A stretch of 42,535 nucleotides of DNA from NCBI GenBank assembly GCA_021817255.1, contig JAKAVO010000001.1, positions 1 through 42,535 of the forward strand, written 5' to 3'. Each line of letters starts with the position of its first letter. Positions within the stretch are counted from its first letter, which is position 1. The notes below the pieces were generated by a model, which was given only the letters and a program-made list of their open reading frames with translations, did not search any database and was not told the origin of the DNA. This stretch comes from Thermoplasmata archaeon. Lineage in GTDB: Archaea; Thermoplasmatota; Thermoplasmata; Thermoplasmatales; Thermoplasmataceae. This document shows positions 17,521 through 26,783 of this stretch, piece by piece. Made by a program: the position numbers and the translations under genes.

Positions 17521-18732
17521 TCATAATTGCTCTTCGATTGAAGGTGAATTATCACGGTTTCTTGCCCTTAAAAGTGAGATCAGAACTGCCAGAATTACGA
17601 AAATTGCAGGTATGAGCACCAGGAAGGCGTTTCTGTATCCTATAACCTTGATTATCTCACCCGAGATGAATGGCATAATGGTCCCAATAGCCATCATAAT
17701 TGAGAAAAAGTAGCTATTGGCAATATTTCTCTTTGCCTCAGGAAAACTCCTGGTTATAGACATCACTGAAAGCGGGTAGGTGAGTCCGTGGGGAATGCCC
17801 AGTATCAGGAACGCAAGAAGAAAGAGATCATAAGTTTTTGCTGTTCCCAGCATAAAAAGACCAATAGCTGAGAGAATAACTGAAGAAACCATCAGTCCTG
17901 ACAGCTTTTCTGGCACCCTGAATGAAAACACAAGCCTTGAAGTGAAAGAAGTGAGGAAGAACATGCTGAAGGTTAGATTTACCTCTGACAGGGAAATATT
18001 AAAATCAGTTTTTCCATATAATCCACCATACGTTGTGAGAAAGGCAAATGGGAGATTATATGCAAGAATGTTCAAAAGGGATGATTGAAATCCCCTGTCC
18101 TTTAACACCGATGTATCTAAACCTGTTTTTTTCACCCCCATTTCATCTGGAAATTTTATGAAAAACGAATCAACCATTCCTATTGCCGGAAGAATCGAAA
18201 ATATTAAAAAAGATTCAGCGAGTGAAACATGAAGGAGAAGCTGGCTCTCTATGTATGGCCCAAGTATGAGCGAAAGGCTTAGTGTCAGGGTATATATAGA
18301 TAGAATCCTCTCCCTCTGTTTTTTGTCCTTGAATAGGGATGCGGATGTTATGATGTTTGGCATTATTGAACCGAGTGTAAAGGAAGCAACTGGAAGGATG
18401 AGCCATATAGTCAGGGAAGTTGAAATATAGAAGAATGGGAATGTTACTGCATATATAATAGAAGAAGCGATGAAGATTTCCCTCCTTGATTTTGGTTTGG
18501 CTTTCGCATTTATGAATGTGCTCATTATGAATATTGCCAGCGATGCCAGAGAAGCCAGCAACCCTATTTCAACATTGGAGAAGAAGAAATAGTATCTTGC
18601 AAGCAGGGGGACAGAAGTGGTATACATATTGTTGCTTGAACGTATTGCAAAGGTCATCGATAGAATGACCACAATTATTGCGATCGAAGTTTTATATTCA
18701 ATTTTCTTTGTTGTTTCTGAGATTTCAGGCAT
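17521..18732 (-). CDS. MFS transporter
   Basis: A 403-residue polytopic membrane protein with about twelve hydrophobic helices and a longer basic cytoplasmic loop in the middle (around residues 190-215). The loop between helices 2 and 3 reads NAKAKPKSRREIF, a degenerate version of the MFS GxxxD-R/K motif. The substrate is unknown. Its start overlaps the end of the preceding solute-binding-like gene by 8 bases, so the two are co-translated, and a PadR regulator heads the cluster. Efflux or uptake of a ligand sensed by those proteins is the likely role. Confidence 0.85.
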   Translation of the reverse strand: MPEISETTKKIEYKTSIAIIVVILSMTFAIRSSNNMYTTSVPLLARYYFFFSNVEIGLLASLASLAIFIMSTFINAKAKPKSRREIFIASSIIYAVTFPFFYISTSLTIWLILPVASFTLGSIMPNIITSASLFKDKKQRERILSIYTLTLSLSLILGPYIESQLLLHVSLAESFLIFSILPAIGMVDSFFIKFPDEMGVKKTGLDTSVLKDRGFQSSLLNILAYNLPFAFLTTYGGLYGKTDFNISLSEVNLTFSMFFLTSFTSRLVFSFRVPEKLSGLMVSSVILSAIGLFMLGTAKTYDLFLLAFLILGIPHGLTYPLSVMSITRSFPEAKRNIANSYFFSIMMAIGTIMPFISGEIIKVIGYRNAFLVLIPAIFVILAVLISLLRARNRDNSPSIEEQL

Positions 18733-19387
18733 TAAGTACTGCCTCTTCCAGCTTGCTATAATTTTCAGGTTTCTCCATGACCTGCGCAGTTGAATTCATC
18801 GTCCCTGAAATGAATTCCATAGGAAACCTGCTTGGCAGCTTTTTTGAAACTGTTTCTGCAAATTCCTGGGGGTTTTCTCTAAGTTTCTTAAAGCCTTCAG
18901 TGTAAATGTTTTTAAATTCATTCATAATGCTTTTGTCTTCAAATGAAGCCGCACAGCTTCCCGGTACATATATGCCGGCCCTTAGGGCCCGTTCTTCAAG
19001 TGTTATGCCATCCATTCCTGACATGGACATAACCACAGCAGCACTGGCTTTTCCTGAATTGAGCAGGTTTTTAATTTCCTGCATATTTTCTCCATAAACA
19101 AAATTAACTGGCAAATGCTCATTCCGTACAATTATCCTGGAAAGTGTGTCACTGGCACCACCCTTCCTCATAACGGCGGTTGTGCCCTTAAAGTCCGGGC
19201 TCACTATTGACAGCCCACTCAAAAGTACCATATGGATAGGCAACCTTCTCTTAATAAGGGATATGGATGAGTCGAGAATAACGTCTGAATTTCCGTCCTT
19301 TCCAAATTTTATCTCTAAGCCCTCATTATCTGTAGCCAGCAATGGAAAACAAACAGGCCCTGGTGCTGTCAATATTTTAATATTCAT
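18725..19387 (-). CDS. Solute-binding-like cytoplasmic protein (resembles DUF3834)
   Basis: A 220-residue protein without a signal peptide or membrane segment. The sequence pattern (ILTAPGPVCFPLLA at the start, VILDSSISL, GTTAVMRKGGASDTLSRI, then KASAAVVMSMSG) looks like a periplasmic-binding-protein fold that detects a small molecule, as in the archaeal family DUF3834; this match is from memory. It sits between a PadR regulator and an MFS transporter with which it overlaps by 8 bases. A cytoplasmic ligand carrier or sensor for the transporter is one reading. A TATA-like segment at about 19410 could give it its own promoter. Confidence 0.6.
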   Translation of the reverse strand: MNIKILTAPGPVCFPLLATDNEGLEIKFGKDGNSDVILDSSISLIKRRLPIHMVLLSGLSIVSPDFKGTTAVMRKGGASDTLSRIIVRNEHLPVNFVYGENMQEIKNLLNSGKASAAVVMSMSGMDGITLEERALRAGIYVPGSCAASFEDKSIMNEFKNIYTEGFKKLRENPQEFAETVSKKLPSRFPMEFISGTMNSTAQVMEKPENYSKLEEAVLNA

Positions 19388-19421
19388 AAACAGTCATTGC
19401 AAATAAGGATAAATAGCTTAT

Positions 19422-19760
19422 CTACAAATTATTATCAATCGTGAGAAGTATATCATCTATAATCCCTCTTGCCAGCCGGAGAGCCTGATAGTGGGATTTT
19501 ACAAAAATATGCCCTTTTTCTGTAATTCGGTAAATAACAGTTTTCTGCTCGCCATCCTCTGTACTGGCGTCGTTCTCAATATATCCCTTAGATTTCAGGT
19601 TCTTAAGCAGGACATATATTGTTCCTTTGGGAAGCCCCACTCCAATTTTTTCTGTGATCTCTCTGCTTAATTCGTAGCCGTAACGCGGTTTTATGCACAT
19701 TTCCCTTAAGAGATACAGGCTTAACAATCCCCTGAGGATTTTTTCGTCAGAAAGTTTCAT
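19422..19760 (-). CDS. PadR-family transcriptional regulator
   Basis: A 112-residue winged-helix repressor. It shows the PadR pattern: LLREMCIKPRYGYELSREI, GLPKGTIYVLLKNLKSKGYI as the recognition helix and wing, YRITEKG, and a short C-terminal dimerisation helix. PadR proteins usually repress a neighbouring transporter and themselves, released by a small molecule. The downstream genes are the solute-binding-like protein and the MFS transporter. An inverted repeat TAAGT-N5-ACTTA at 19782-19796 overlaps its probable TATA region and could be its operator. Confidence 0.92.
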   Translation of the reverse strand: MKLSDEKILRGLLSLYLLREMCIKPRYGYELSREITEKIGVGLPKGTIYVLLKNLKSKGYIENDASTEDGEQKTVIYRITEKGHIFVKSHYQALRLARGIIDDILLTIDNNL

Positions 19761-19781
19761 ATTTCTCTAATATAAGATAGG

Positions 19782-19796
19782 TAAGTTATTTACTTA
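19782..19796. promoter_or_regulatory. Possible PadR operator
   Basis: TAAGT and ACTTA arms separated by five bases lie 22-36 bp upstream of the PadR start codon, over the position expected for the TATA box (TTTAAGTAAAT on the minus strand). Binding there would block TBP and give autorepression. The arms are short and the region A/T-rich, so chance is not excluded. Confidence 0.35.
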
Positions 19797-19845
19797 AACT
19801 TTTTTCAATGTTAAGCTGTAGGCTTCATTCTTTATATTTTTAAAA

Positions 19846-20625
19846 TCATTCATCCTTGTATAATGTGTCCTCGTCCTCTCCCCCAGATAGAAAGAGCGAC
19901 ATGCTGGAATATACATCTTCCATGCCGAACATATTTTTTGAAGAAACAGGGATCATATTGCTGCTGAGCCCGCTTTCATCAAATGAGTTCATCACGTTAT
20001 AGAAAAAATCTTTCCTTATTTCTGCCTTCTCTTCCATTAAACTGTCTATCAGGTTATCCACTGACTGATCCCATTGTGAAATCCTCCGAAGTTGATCTTC
20101 CTCCAGTATGTCGGATTTATTCATGACATATAGTGTTGGCTTGAAGAATCGTGTCATCACAGATGCATACATTAGCCTCTGTGATATATAACCTGAAGGT
20201 GTTGATGAGATTACAGAATCCCCAATAAACGCAAGCATTGATTTTTTTCCGCCAAGCAAATCGACTATCATTGTGCTGGATGATCTCATGGTGAACAGTT
20301 CTATCTGCCCTGGTGTGTCAAATATTACATAGTAATCTGTCAATTCATCGAGCAGGGATTTTATCCTGTCAACATTCTCAATTATCAAATCAGACGCCAC
20401 AATCTGTGCACCATTTGGGCCCAGGTTGAATTCACTCATTATGTCGCTAATGGATATCCATTCCCTTATGTCAATATCACTTTCATAGGGTATAAATTCA
20501 GAACCAGGGTCCAGGTTTACGATGGCGGCATTCATATTATTTGTTGTCAACCAGTCTTTGAATGATGCACAGAATGTTGATTTTCCAGTTCCTGCCGGGC
20601 CTGCAACAAAAAGTGCGCCTTTCAT
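19846..20625 (-). CDS. GPN-loop GTPase
   Basis: A 259-residue GTPase of the archaeal/eukaryotic GPN family. The Walker A motif GPAGTGKST is at residues 9-17, the hallmark Gly-Pro-Asn insertion at 69-71 (FNLGPNG), the G3 region is FDTPGQIELF and the base-specificity motif is VMNKSD. Eukaryotic GPN proteins assemble RNA polymerase; the archaeal role is not settled. The ATG overlaps the polymerase D stop by four bases (ATGA), so it is translated with the replication polymerase. Confidence 0.95.
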   Translation of the reverse strand: MKGALFVAGPAGTGKSTFCASFKDWLTTNNMNAAIVNLDPGSEFIPYESDIDIREWISISDIMSEFNLGPNGAQIVASDLIIENVDRIKSLLDELTDYYVIFDTPGQIELFTMRSSSTMIVDLLGGKKSMLAFIGDSVISSTPSGYISQRLMYASVMTRFFKPTLYVMNKSDILEEDQLRRISQWDQSVDNLIDSLMEEKAEIRKDFFYNVMNSFDESGLSSNMIPVSSKNMFGMEDVYSSMSLFLSGGEDEDTLYKDE

Positions 20626-23600
20626 TCTAACATCTCCTCCTCCAGTTCTCCATAATTATCAAGTGGATTCTCAATATGTGTTTCAACTCTCCGAATATCC
20701 TCTGTTTTATTGAAAGATGTTTCTATAGACCTGAATATGTTCTCAATCCTGTACATCTGCGCAGGTGGCAGCTTGAAATTTTTCATAAGTTTTCTTGTTT
20801 CTTCCATGTATTTCACTATTCCTCCCCTGTGTATTGTAAGGATCAAATTATCATTTCCGCATTTCTGGCATTTTCCTGAAAGTGGGACCCTCCTGTATTT
20901 TGTATTGCATTTGGTGCATCGGACCTCCTGGGAAAAAAATCCCCTGTAGTTTCCGAACATATCTGGCAAAAAGTGTGAATTTATAAGCCTTGAAGCCACG
21001 TCATCCTGATCCACCGCCCTGATTATTTTTGCAAGGTTTAACTGTTTTTCAATCTTTTCTGACATTGTCTCAAGTGTTTTGTATGATGACAGTAGCACTC
21101 CTGAATTCAGGTCTCCTGTGCTGAACTGGAATGCTATGCCCCTGGCCGAACCTGTTTCTTCCACTATTAATTTCACAGGTTTCATCAGTTCTTCTAATTC
21201 TGCTGGTTTAGCCCTGTTAAGGGTTGACTCATAGAATTCCAGCGGATAATCAGATTGAGAATCGACGTTCAGTGCCTCTTTATCCACTTCATCCGGCTTG
21301 AGCAGCAGGGTCATTACAAGTGGGGCGTCCATAAGCCCGCCAGTTGTGGATGGAAGGAAATCCTTTGAAAAATTGAGAAGCCCGTCCATGAGAAGCATTA
21401 CTGAGTCTTCATCTCCGTCGCAATTTCTTCTTTTTGCTGCATGGTAGAAAGGATGCGCATATCCGCCGTTGACTCTTGAAAAACCTATAATTCTGCCTGC
21501 TATTCCACCGGAGGTGTGAGGAGCCAGTCCGATTACTATATGTCCTATTAAATCACTCTCGTCTCTGCAATTATAGAATCTCTCCATCCCGTAATACTTC
21601 TCCAGAAGGCCATCAACGTATCTTGATACGTTTAAGAGGTAAGTTGCACAATCCATTGGTATTATTATATCCTGAGTGAATATTTCATTCATTCCGGGTT
21701 CATACCCGATCTCCTTTGCTTTCTGTTCTGGCAGGAAAATTTCTGATGATTTGAAATGGGTAATTGGCACGTCGCTCATATCGTACCTGCAGGTTCCATC
21801 CTTGTTGACGGATACATTGTTCAAGGATCGTAGAATGCCTTTTTCCAGGGGCTCTACATTCTTCCCCTTTGACATTACTTTCTTGACTCCTTTAAATTCC
21901 TTAATATCGTTTGGATTTAATCCAAGATATTCAAATGCCGAATCCCATATCTTTTTGAGATCCACCTTTATTTTTTCAGATTTGTTTGTATTTTTCATTG
22001 GTGAACCACATTCACAGCACCTAACCTCAGGGCCGGTATGGTTACAGTTTGTGCATACCCTTACATTTGTTTCCACATCATACCTGGAATTGGAAGATTT
22101 GACCGCATCTATTATTGAACGCCTTGAAGACCCGTTGTTTTCTATAGGAAACAGTGAATGGACCTTTGGTTTCATCTTCCTCTCCCCTGCTTTTTCAGGC
22201 CTTCCCAGTCTTGCCCCCACTCTTACCGGGCCTCTTGGCCTAATCTCAATTCCTGCTATTTCACATATGCATTCCATTGGGCCACCGGACTTTATTTCGT
22301 GGTAATTGCCCATGATTTCTTTCAGGATGCCCCCGTCGTCAAGAATTATTTCCTTTTCCGAAATATGGTATTCAACCCCAAGCCTTTTCATCAATTCTTC
22401 TGTTCTTTCAGTATTAACAATGGAAGGGTATGAATTCTGGCTGATGGATTTGCTTATGATGTTTCCAACTTCATTAATCTCATCAACAGAGAGATCATGC
22501 CAGAAAAGGTTGAAATCCGGGTGAAGGGGGATATCATATTCTTTGCTAAGGAGAATGGCTTCTTTCACGTTTTTTACAATCATTTTCCCTTCTGGAATTT
22601 TTTTTGTTAAGGCAATTTTGTTCCACCATTCAATGGCAAACGGGGATGGCTCAAGAATGTGGTTATTTTCAAGAAAATCCCCGTATGATATTAGAATTTC
22701 CCCAAGATCCGTGATTTCAACCACATTGTTTGCGACCTCTCTTGCCTGCTTTTCGTTCCTGATTCGGATATGCCTGCCGTCGCCAAGCAATACCATAGGC
22801 CCTTCTATTTCATCACATGGTGTTATTGCAGCTGCTTTTCCTGGCAATTCCACTTTTAACTGGCTTCCTGTTGCTACAAAATCATCCAGTATAATCATTG
22901 TTGCAGGGTGAATCGAGGCAGCCGCCAAACCTGACAGTCTTGATCTTCCATAGCGCAGTCTGAATCCACCTGCCCGGTTGGGATAGCCGAATACGGGCCT
23001 CCCTGCCACGAGGTCTCCAAGAAATTTTGTTGACTTTCTGTCTACAACTTCATCTGTTGTGTTCTTTCCTGATTTTTCAAGGAAATCCCAGTCACTTATG
23101 CCAAGTTTTGTGGTATGCTTTAGCACTTTTTTTGTTTTCTGCAAAAGGCCCTCACAAAGCACAAGGCACATTCCTCCCCTTATCTTATTGGTCTTGAATC
23201 TTTCCATGTCCCTGTGCCCTGATATTTCCTCATCTTCGCTCCCTTCTCCATCTATGCAAACAGGGCAGTTTTTTAGAACATTCTTGATTTCCTGATCATC
23301 TGGAAGATACTGAAGATGCTTGACTCTGTTGTAGCTCTGGATTTCTTCAATATACCTTTCAACCTCTTCATCCGTGATTTGAAACTTGCCTATATTGAGT
23401 TGCCTTCTTACAAGATCTGCTATGAGCACACTGAGTGCCTGTGCGGTTCCCCCTGCGCCCCTGATAGGGCCGGCATAAACAACCGAAACATAATCAGTTC
23501 CGTCAAAATTTTTCCCTATTGTGACCCGTGAAATTCCTTCCAGTGGTGCCACAAGAATTCCCTCAGTGAGAATTGCAAGTCCAACTCTCACTGACATGTC

Positions 23601-23885
23601 AACTGCCTTATCCGGCCCGTACTGGGAATACTTCTGGGCAGTTCTCTTTGCCATTTCCAGGGCAACTTCTTCCCTGCTCATTGTCAATGAAAGGTCCCTG
23701 ATTTCCTGGCTTATGCCCTTGAGATCGAGCAATTCCCCTATCCTGTCTGCCATATCATTTGCCAGGGGTATCTCAACACGTTCGTTTATATCCAAACCCT
23801 TCGATCTTGCTATCTTTGCAATATCATAACACTGGTTTACTTTAGTTCGAATGAGGTTCTGGTACTCTTTCTCACTGATAGGCAT
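20622..23885 (-). CDS. polC: DNA polymerase II (PolD) large subunit DP2
   Basis: The catalytic subunit of the archaeal replicative family-D polymerase. The 1087-residue protein has the active-site segment NCDGDED with aspartates D823 and D825 between the double-psi beta-barrels, preceded by a HAAKRRN segment. Two cysteine clusters are visible: CTNCNHTGPEVRCCECG near 620 and CTKCNTKYRR...CQKCG near 1010. Length matches intein-free DP2 proteins, and no intein interrupts it. The small exonuclease subunit DP1 is not in this window. Gene order pyrG-polC-GPN is compact (6-base gap, then 4-base overlap). Confidence 0.97.
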   Translation of the reverse strand: MPISEKEYQNLIRTKVNQCYDIAKIARSKGLDINERVEIPLANDMADRIGELLDLKGISQEIRDLSLTMSREEVALEMAKRTAQKYSQYGPDKAVDMSVRVGLAILTEGILVAPLEGISRVTIGKNFDGTDYVSVVYAGPIRGAGGTAQALSVLIADLVRRQLNIGKFQITDEEVERYIEEIQSYNRVKHLQYLPDDQEIKNVLKNCPVCIDGEGSEDEEISGHRDMERFKTNKIRGGMCLVLCEGLLQKTKKVLKHTTKLGISDWDFLEKSGKNTTDEVVDRKSTKFLGDLVAGRPVFGYPNRAGGFRLRYGRSRLSGLAAASIHPATMIILDDFVATGSQLKVELPGKAAAITPCDEIEGPMVLLGDGRHIRIRNEKQAREVANNVVEITDLGEILISYGDFLENNHILEPSPFAIEWWNKIALTKKIPEGKMIVKNVKEAILLSKEYDIPLHPDFNLFWHDLSVDEINEVGNIISKSISQNSYPSIVNTERTEELMKRLGVEYHISEKEIILDDGGILKEIMGNYHEIKSGGPMECICEIAGIEIRPRGPVRVGARLGRPEKAGERKMKPKVHSLFPIENNGSSRRSIIDAVKSSNSRYDVETNVRVCTNCNHTGPEVRCCECGSPMKNTNKSEKIKVDLKKIWDSAFEYLGLNPNDIKEFKGVKKVMSKGKNVEPLEKGILRSLNNVSVNKDGTCRYDMSDVPITHFKSSEIFLPEQKAKEIGYEPGMNEIFTQDIIIPMDCATYLLNVSRYVDGLLEKYYGMERFYNCRDESDLIGHIVIGLAPHTSGGIAGRIIGFSRVNGGYAHPFYHAAKRRNCDGDEDSVMLLMDGLLNFSKDFLPSTTGGLMDAPLVMTLLLKPDEVDKEALNVDSQSDYPLEFYESTLNRAKPAELEELMKPVKLIVEETGSARGIAFQFSTGDLNSGVLLSSYKTLETMSEKIEKQLNLAKIIRAVDQDDVASRLINSHFLPDMFGNYRGFFSQEVRCTKCNTKYRRVPLSGKCQKCGNDNLILTIHRGGIVKYMEETRKLMKNFKLPPAQMYRIENIFRSIETSFNKTEDIRRVETHIENPLDNYGELEEEMLE

Positions 23886-23891
23886 AATATG

Positions 23892-25505
23892 TCATGCTCT
23901 CTGTTCCATTTGTATTTTGTCCTTTTTGTATTCCATTGCCATCTTCACAAGATGCAGATGGAGCGGCGATGGTTTGAGAGGCCTTGATTTAAACTCCGCA
24001 TGAAACTGGGACGCCATGAAGTTTTTTCTGTCCTTGATTTCCAGTATTTCCATTCTTATCCCTTCTTCATCTTTTCCAGAAAATATAAGGCCATGTTTTT
24101 CAATTTCCCCAATGTAATGTGGATTGACCTCATACCTGTGCCTGTGCCTTTCCATTATTTCTTTCTCCTGATAGAGTTTGTAAGCAAGCGTACCTTTCTC
24201 AACAATAACCTTCTTTGCGCCAAGCCTCATTGTTCCCCCTAGATCTTTAACCCCCACCTGCTCAGGCAATATGTCAATAACAGGGTTCTTCGAGTCAGAT
24301 GAAAATTCTGTGCTGTTTGCATCTTCAAGCCCCAGCACGTTTCTTGCAAATTCTATTACTGCCACCTGAAAACCGAGGCATATGCCAAGATATGGAGTAT
24401 TTGTTTCCCTGGCATATTTTGTTGCAAAAATTTTTCCCTCTACGCCCCTGTAACCAAATCCCGGCGTAACAAGGATGCCATCCAGCTTTTCGAGAAGAGA
24501 AGGGTTTTCTTTGATCTGATCGGAGTCAAGCCACATGATATTGACACCTATACCTGTATTTCCCGTGGCGTGGTTGAAAGCTTCCCTGTGGCTGATGTAT
24601 GCATCATGCAGTTCAGTATACTTGCCAATTATGCCAATGTTGACAAAGGTTTTCGGAGACAGAAGGTTTTCTTTGTATGATTCCCAGGTATCCTTAAACA
24701 CCGAAGTCTGCAATCCAAGTTGTGATTTTATTATATCAATGACTGACTGTTTTTCAATAACTTCCGGAACCTGATAGGCATTTCCAACCTCATAGACGCT
24801 GATCACTGCCTCTTCCGGAACATCAGTAAATAGGGAAATCCTTCTTTTCACGTCTCTTGTAAGTGGGTTCCTTGACCGGCAGAGCAGCATATCCGGCTGC
24901 AACCCTATTTCCTTCAGGGCTCTGACACTGTGCTGCGTGGGTTTTGTCTTCTGCTCTTCTTCCCTGCCAATTTCAGGTATAAGTGTGACATGCCCAAGAA
25001 ATACCTGCCCCTTTTCTTCCCGCCTGAGTTGCCTTATTGCTTCAAGGAATGGCATGGATTCTATGTCTCCCACAGTTCCGCCAACTTCTATTACAACCGC
25101 ATCAAGGCCATCTTCGTTTGCAACTTTCCTGATTCTCCTCTTGATCTCGTTTGTTATGTGCGGTATAATTTGAACAGTGCTTCCTAAATATTCACCCCTT
25201 CTCTCCCTTTCTATTACCTCTTTATAGACCTTTCCGGTTGTTATGTTATTGATTCCGTTCAGGCTCCTGTCAAGATATCTTTCATAATTCCCAAGATCAA
25301 GATCAACCTCGCTACCATCATCAAGGACAAACACTTCCCCGTGCTGGTATGGATTCATTGTTCCTGCATCGTAATTCAGGTAAGGGTCTATTTTCAGTGC
25401 CGTCACTTTAACTCCACTGTTGGAAAGAATATAACATAAACTTGAAGCAATTGTGCCCTTCCCAATGCCTGAAAGGACACCACCTGTAATTACAATATAC
25501 TTCAT
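23892..25505 (-). CDS. pyrG: CTP synthase
   Basis: Makes CTP from UTP with ATP and glutamine. The 537-residue protein has the N-terminal synthetase domain ([17 protein letters not shown]-loop at the start, then GGTVGDIES near 142) and the C-terminal class I glutamine amidotransferase domain with nucleophile C376 in LGICLGFQ and the FHAEFKSRP histidine-glutamate pair near 510. It heads the operon with polC and the GPN GTPase, linking nucleotide supply with DNA synthesis. A TTTTAATAAG TATA box is centred 25 bp upstream of the ATG, so the mRNA is probably leaderless. Confidence 0.98.
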   Translation of the reverse strand: MKYIVITGGVLSGIGKGTIASSLCYILSNSGVKVTALKIDPYLNYDAGTMNPYQHGEVFVLDDGSEVDLDLGNYERYLDRSLNGINNITTGKVYKEVIERERRGEYLGSTVQIIPHITNEIKRRIRKVANEDGLDAVVIEVGGTVGDIESMPFLEAIRQLRREEKGQVFLGHVTLIPEIGREEEQKTKPTQHSVRALKEIGLQPDMLLCRSRNPLTRDVKRRISLFTDVPEEAVISVYEVGNAYQVPEVIEKQSVIDIIKSQLGLQTSVFKDTWESYKENLLSPKTFVNIGIIGKYTELHDAYISHREAFNHATGNTGIGVNIMWLDSDQIKENPSLLEKLDGILVTPGFGYRGVEGKIFATKYARETNTPYLGICLGFQVAVIEFARNVLGLEDANSTEFSSDSKNPVIDILPEQVGVKDLGGTMRLGAKKVIVEKGTLAYKLYQEKEIMERHRHRYEVNPHYIGEIEKHGLIFSGKDEEGIRMEILEIKDRKNFMASQFHAEFKSRPLKPSPLHLHLVKMAMEYKKDKIQMEQRA

Positions 25506-25524
25506 TTTTAATGAATAGTTGGCT

Positions 25525-25536
25525 CTTATTAAAATT
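25525..25536 (-). promoter_or_regulatory. TATA box of the pyrG-polC-GPN operon
   Basis: On the minus strand AATTTTAATAAG is centred about 25 bp before the CTP synthase ATG at 25505. The spacing predicts transcription starting at or next to the start codon. Confidence 0.5.
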
Positions 25537-25667
25537 GTTCTATCACAATGGAACAGAATGCATACGAACTTGATTTTTTAATTTGGAAATGGATTTTTTA
25601 TTTGTTTTTAATGTGCCGTGAATCTTCATACCAAAATTCTTATAAATGTGTTAAAACTGCAATCACA

Positions 25668-26036
25668 ATGGTGCTGAATTCGACGTCATTCTGGCAGGGA
25701 AAGATCGAAGAGGCAAGGCTGGGAGAAAAAGTAACCGTGCCAAAGAATATTGGTTTGGCCACTTCTCCGAAGCCAAAAGATTCCGGACTGTTTAGAAGGT
25801 CTGTTGGAGAAATAAAAGGACAGATTGCCGATTGGAGAGCTACCGTTCCCGAAACCGGGCAGTGTGTCCATGCCGTTGAATACAGGGACAGGTATGAATT
25901 GCATATCGACAAATATGACCCGGCCACAAATCCTGTTGAGCATCTTCTTCATGATTCCCCAAAATACGGAACCATTCTTCTGGCTGGGACTTTTGCAGTG
26001 TTTGCGATTGCAAGAATCCTTTTAAAAAGAAAATGA
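25668..26036 (+). CDS. Small membrane-anchored protein, unrecognised
   Basis: From the ATG at 25668 the protein has 122 residues. The frame stays open to 25548, but a TTATAAAT box centred 25 bp before 25668 fixes the likely start and a leaderless mRNA. The first 95 residues are soluble and charged (WQGKIEEARLGEKV..., then VEYRDRYELHIDKYDP); the last 20 form one hydrophobic helix (GTILLAGTFAVFAIARIL) followed by KRK. This looks like a tail-anchored membrane protein with its main domain in the cytoplasm. No family is recognised. Confidence 0.7.
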   Translation: MVLNSTSFWQGKIEEARLGEKVTVPKNIGLATSPKPKDSGLFRRSVGEIKGQIADWRATVPETGQCVHAVEYRDRYELHIDKYDPATNPVEHLLHDSPKYGTILLAGTFAVFAIARILLKRK

Positions 26037-26060
26037 TTTGCCTTTATAATATGCGTATAG

Positions 26061-26432
26061 TTATAGGATTTCCTGATTTTCAAGCTCCTTGAATATGTCT
26101 TCGTATTTCTTTTCAAGCCCATCTTCCTGCACTGAAATGCTTGCAAATTTTATGATTTTGTTCCTCCTGAACGCCCATTGGTTTACTCTCCAGATCTTTC
26201 CCTTGCTAAGCGTAACTTCTTCTGCCTGGGTCTTAAGGATCCCGTTTTCTTCGAGATCATAGAAAGCATCCCTTTCTGGTGGTGATAATACATTGTCCAG
26301 AACGTAGTCTTCGTATCCAAAGAAATCAAGAAGAAAATCGCACAGGTCCAAGACGTCACCCCTGGTTAATCCTTTTGATCCGTATACATTCTCAAGTGCC
26401 TTTATCAGAATTTCACGCCTCAGGACAACCAT
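26061..26432 (-). CDS. Small protein resembling DUF6015, possible winged helix
   Basis: A 123-residue soluble, acidic protein. Residues about 1-75 are helical with a pattern that suggests a helix-turn-helix or winged-helix fold (LTRGDVLDLCDFLLDFFGYEDYVLDN, then DLEENGILKTQAEEV), followed by KIWRVNQWAF and a charged C-terminal helix. It resembles a family of Thermoplasmata proteins of unknown function (DUF6015, from memory). No function is assigned. An A/T-rich TATA-like stretch lies about 25-30 bp upstream of the ATG. Confidence 0.6.
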   Translation of the reverse strand: MVVLRREILIKALENVYGSKGLTRGDVLDLCDFLLDFFGYEDYVLDNVLSPPERDAFYDLEENGILKTQAEEVTLSKGKIWRVNQWAFRRNKIIKFASISVQEDGLEKKYEDIFKELENQEIL

Positions 26433-26557
26433 TAAAATCAGTTTAGTATTACAACTGCTTAATTAAATTTCCTATGTTCGGGTAAAAACTTATATTATTG
26501 AATTCCAATAGCATCAGCCCGTTATTCCTATTCTATTAATATAAAGGGTGGGCATGA

Positions 26558-26758
26558 AGTTCTGGATGTGGCACAGCACATATCATTTTTACAGCTTGGG
26601 ATGCGACAGGTGGTACCACAATTAACTGCATTTTGGGCAGGGTAATTTCCCCTGGAATCTTTGATTGTGCTTCATGCAAAGTGGACCTTGATATTGATTA
26701 TAGAAAAAAATATGTTGAAGTTGCAAGACGGCAGGATATAATGGAAAAAATTCAATGA
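26558..26758 (+). pseudogene. Possible remnant of a small zinc-ribbon gene
   Basis: After a stop at 26555-26557 the frame is open to a TGA at 26756-26758. Its translation looks protein-like towards the end, with a FDCASCK knuckle followed by a charged helix-like tail (YRKKYVEVARRQ). There is no ATG or useful GTG near the start of the frame, and the ATG at 26554, which has promoter-like sequence before it, is in another frame and stops at 26625. This pattern fits a frameshifted gene, but no homologue is recognised to prove it. Confidence 0.3.
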
Positions 26759-26783
26759 AACATTAAATATACTGTGAAACATT
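26756..26783. promoter_or_regulatory. Promoter of the TrmB gene with paired direct repeats
   Basis: TGAAACATT occurs at 26756-26764 and again at 26775-26783, 19 bp apart, bracketing the TATA-like TTAAATATA at 26763-26771. The pair could be a binding site for the regulator's own control. The TATA position suits transcription starting near 26793 and so supports the ATG at 26800 over the upstream TTG at 26788. Confidence 0.45.

Noticed and set aside
21676-22305. A 209-codon open frame on the plus strand opposite the polymerase gene
   Set aside because: It lies wholly inside polC on the other strand, its protein has no sensible composition or motif, and it reflects codon bias of the real gene.
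20622-23885. Intein in the PolD large subunit
   Set aside because: Length of 1087 residues and uninterrupted conserved segments show there is none.
26554-26625. A 23-codon peptide gene after GGGTGGGC
   Set aside because: The peptide is short, has an odd Trp/His/Tyr-rich composition and no coding signal, so it is treated as part of the possible frameshifted gene.
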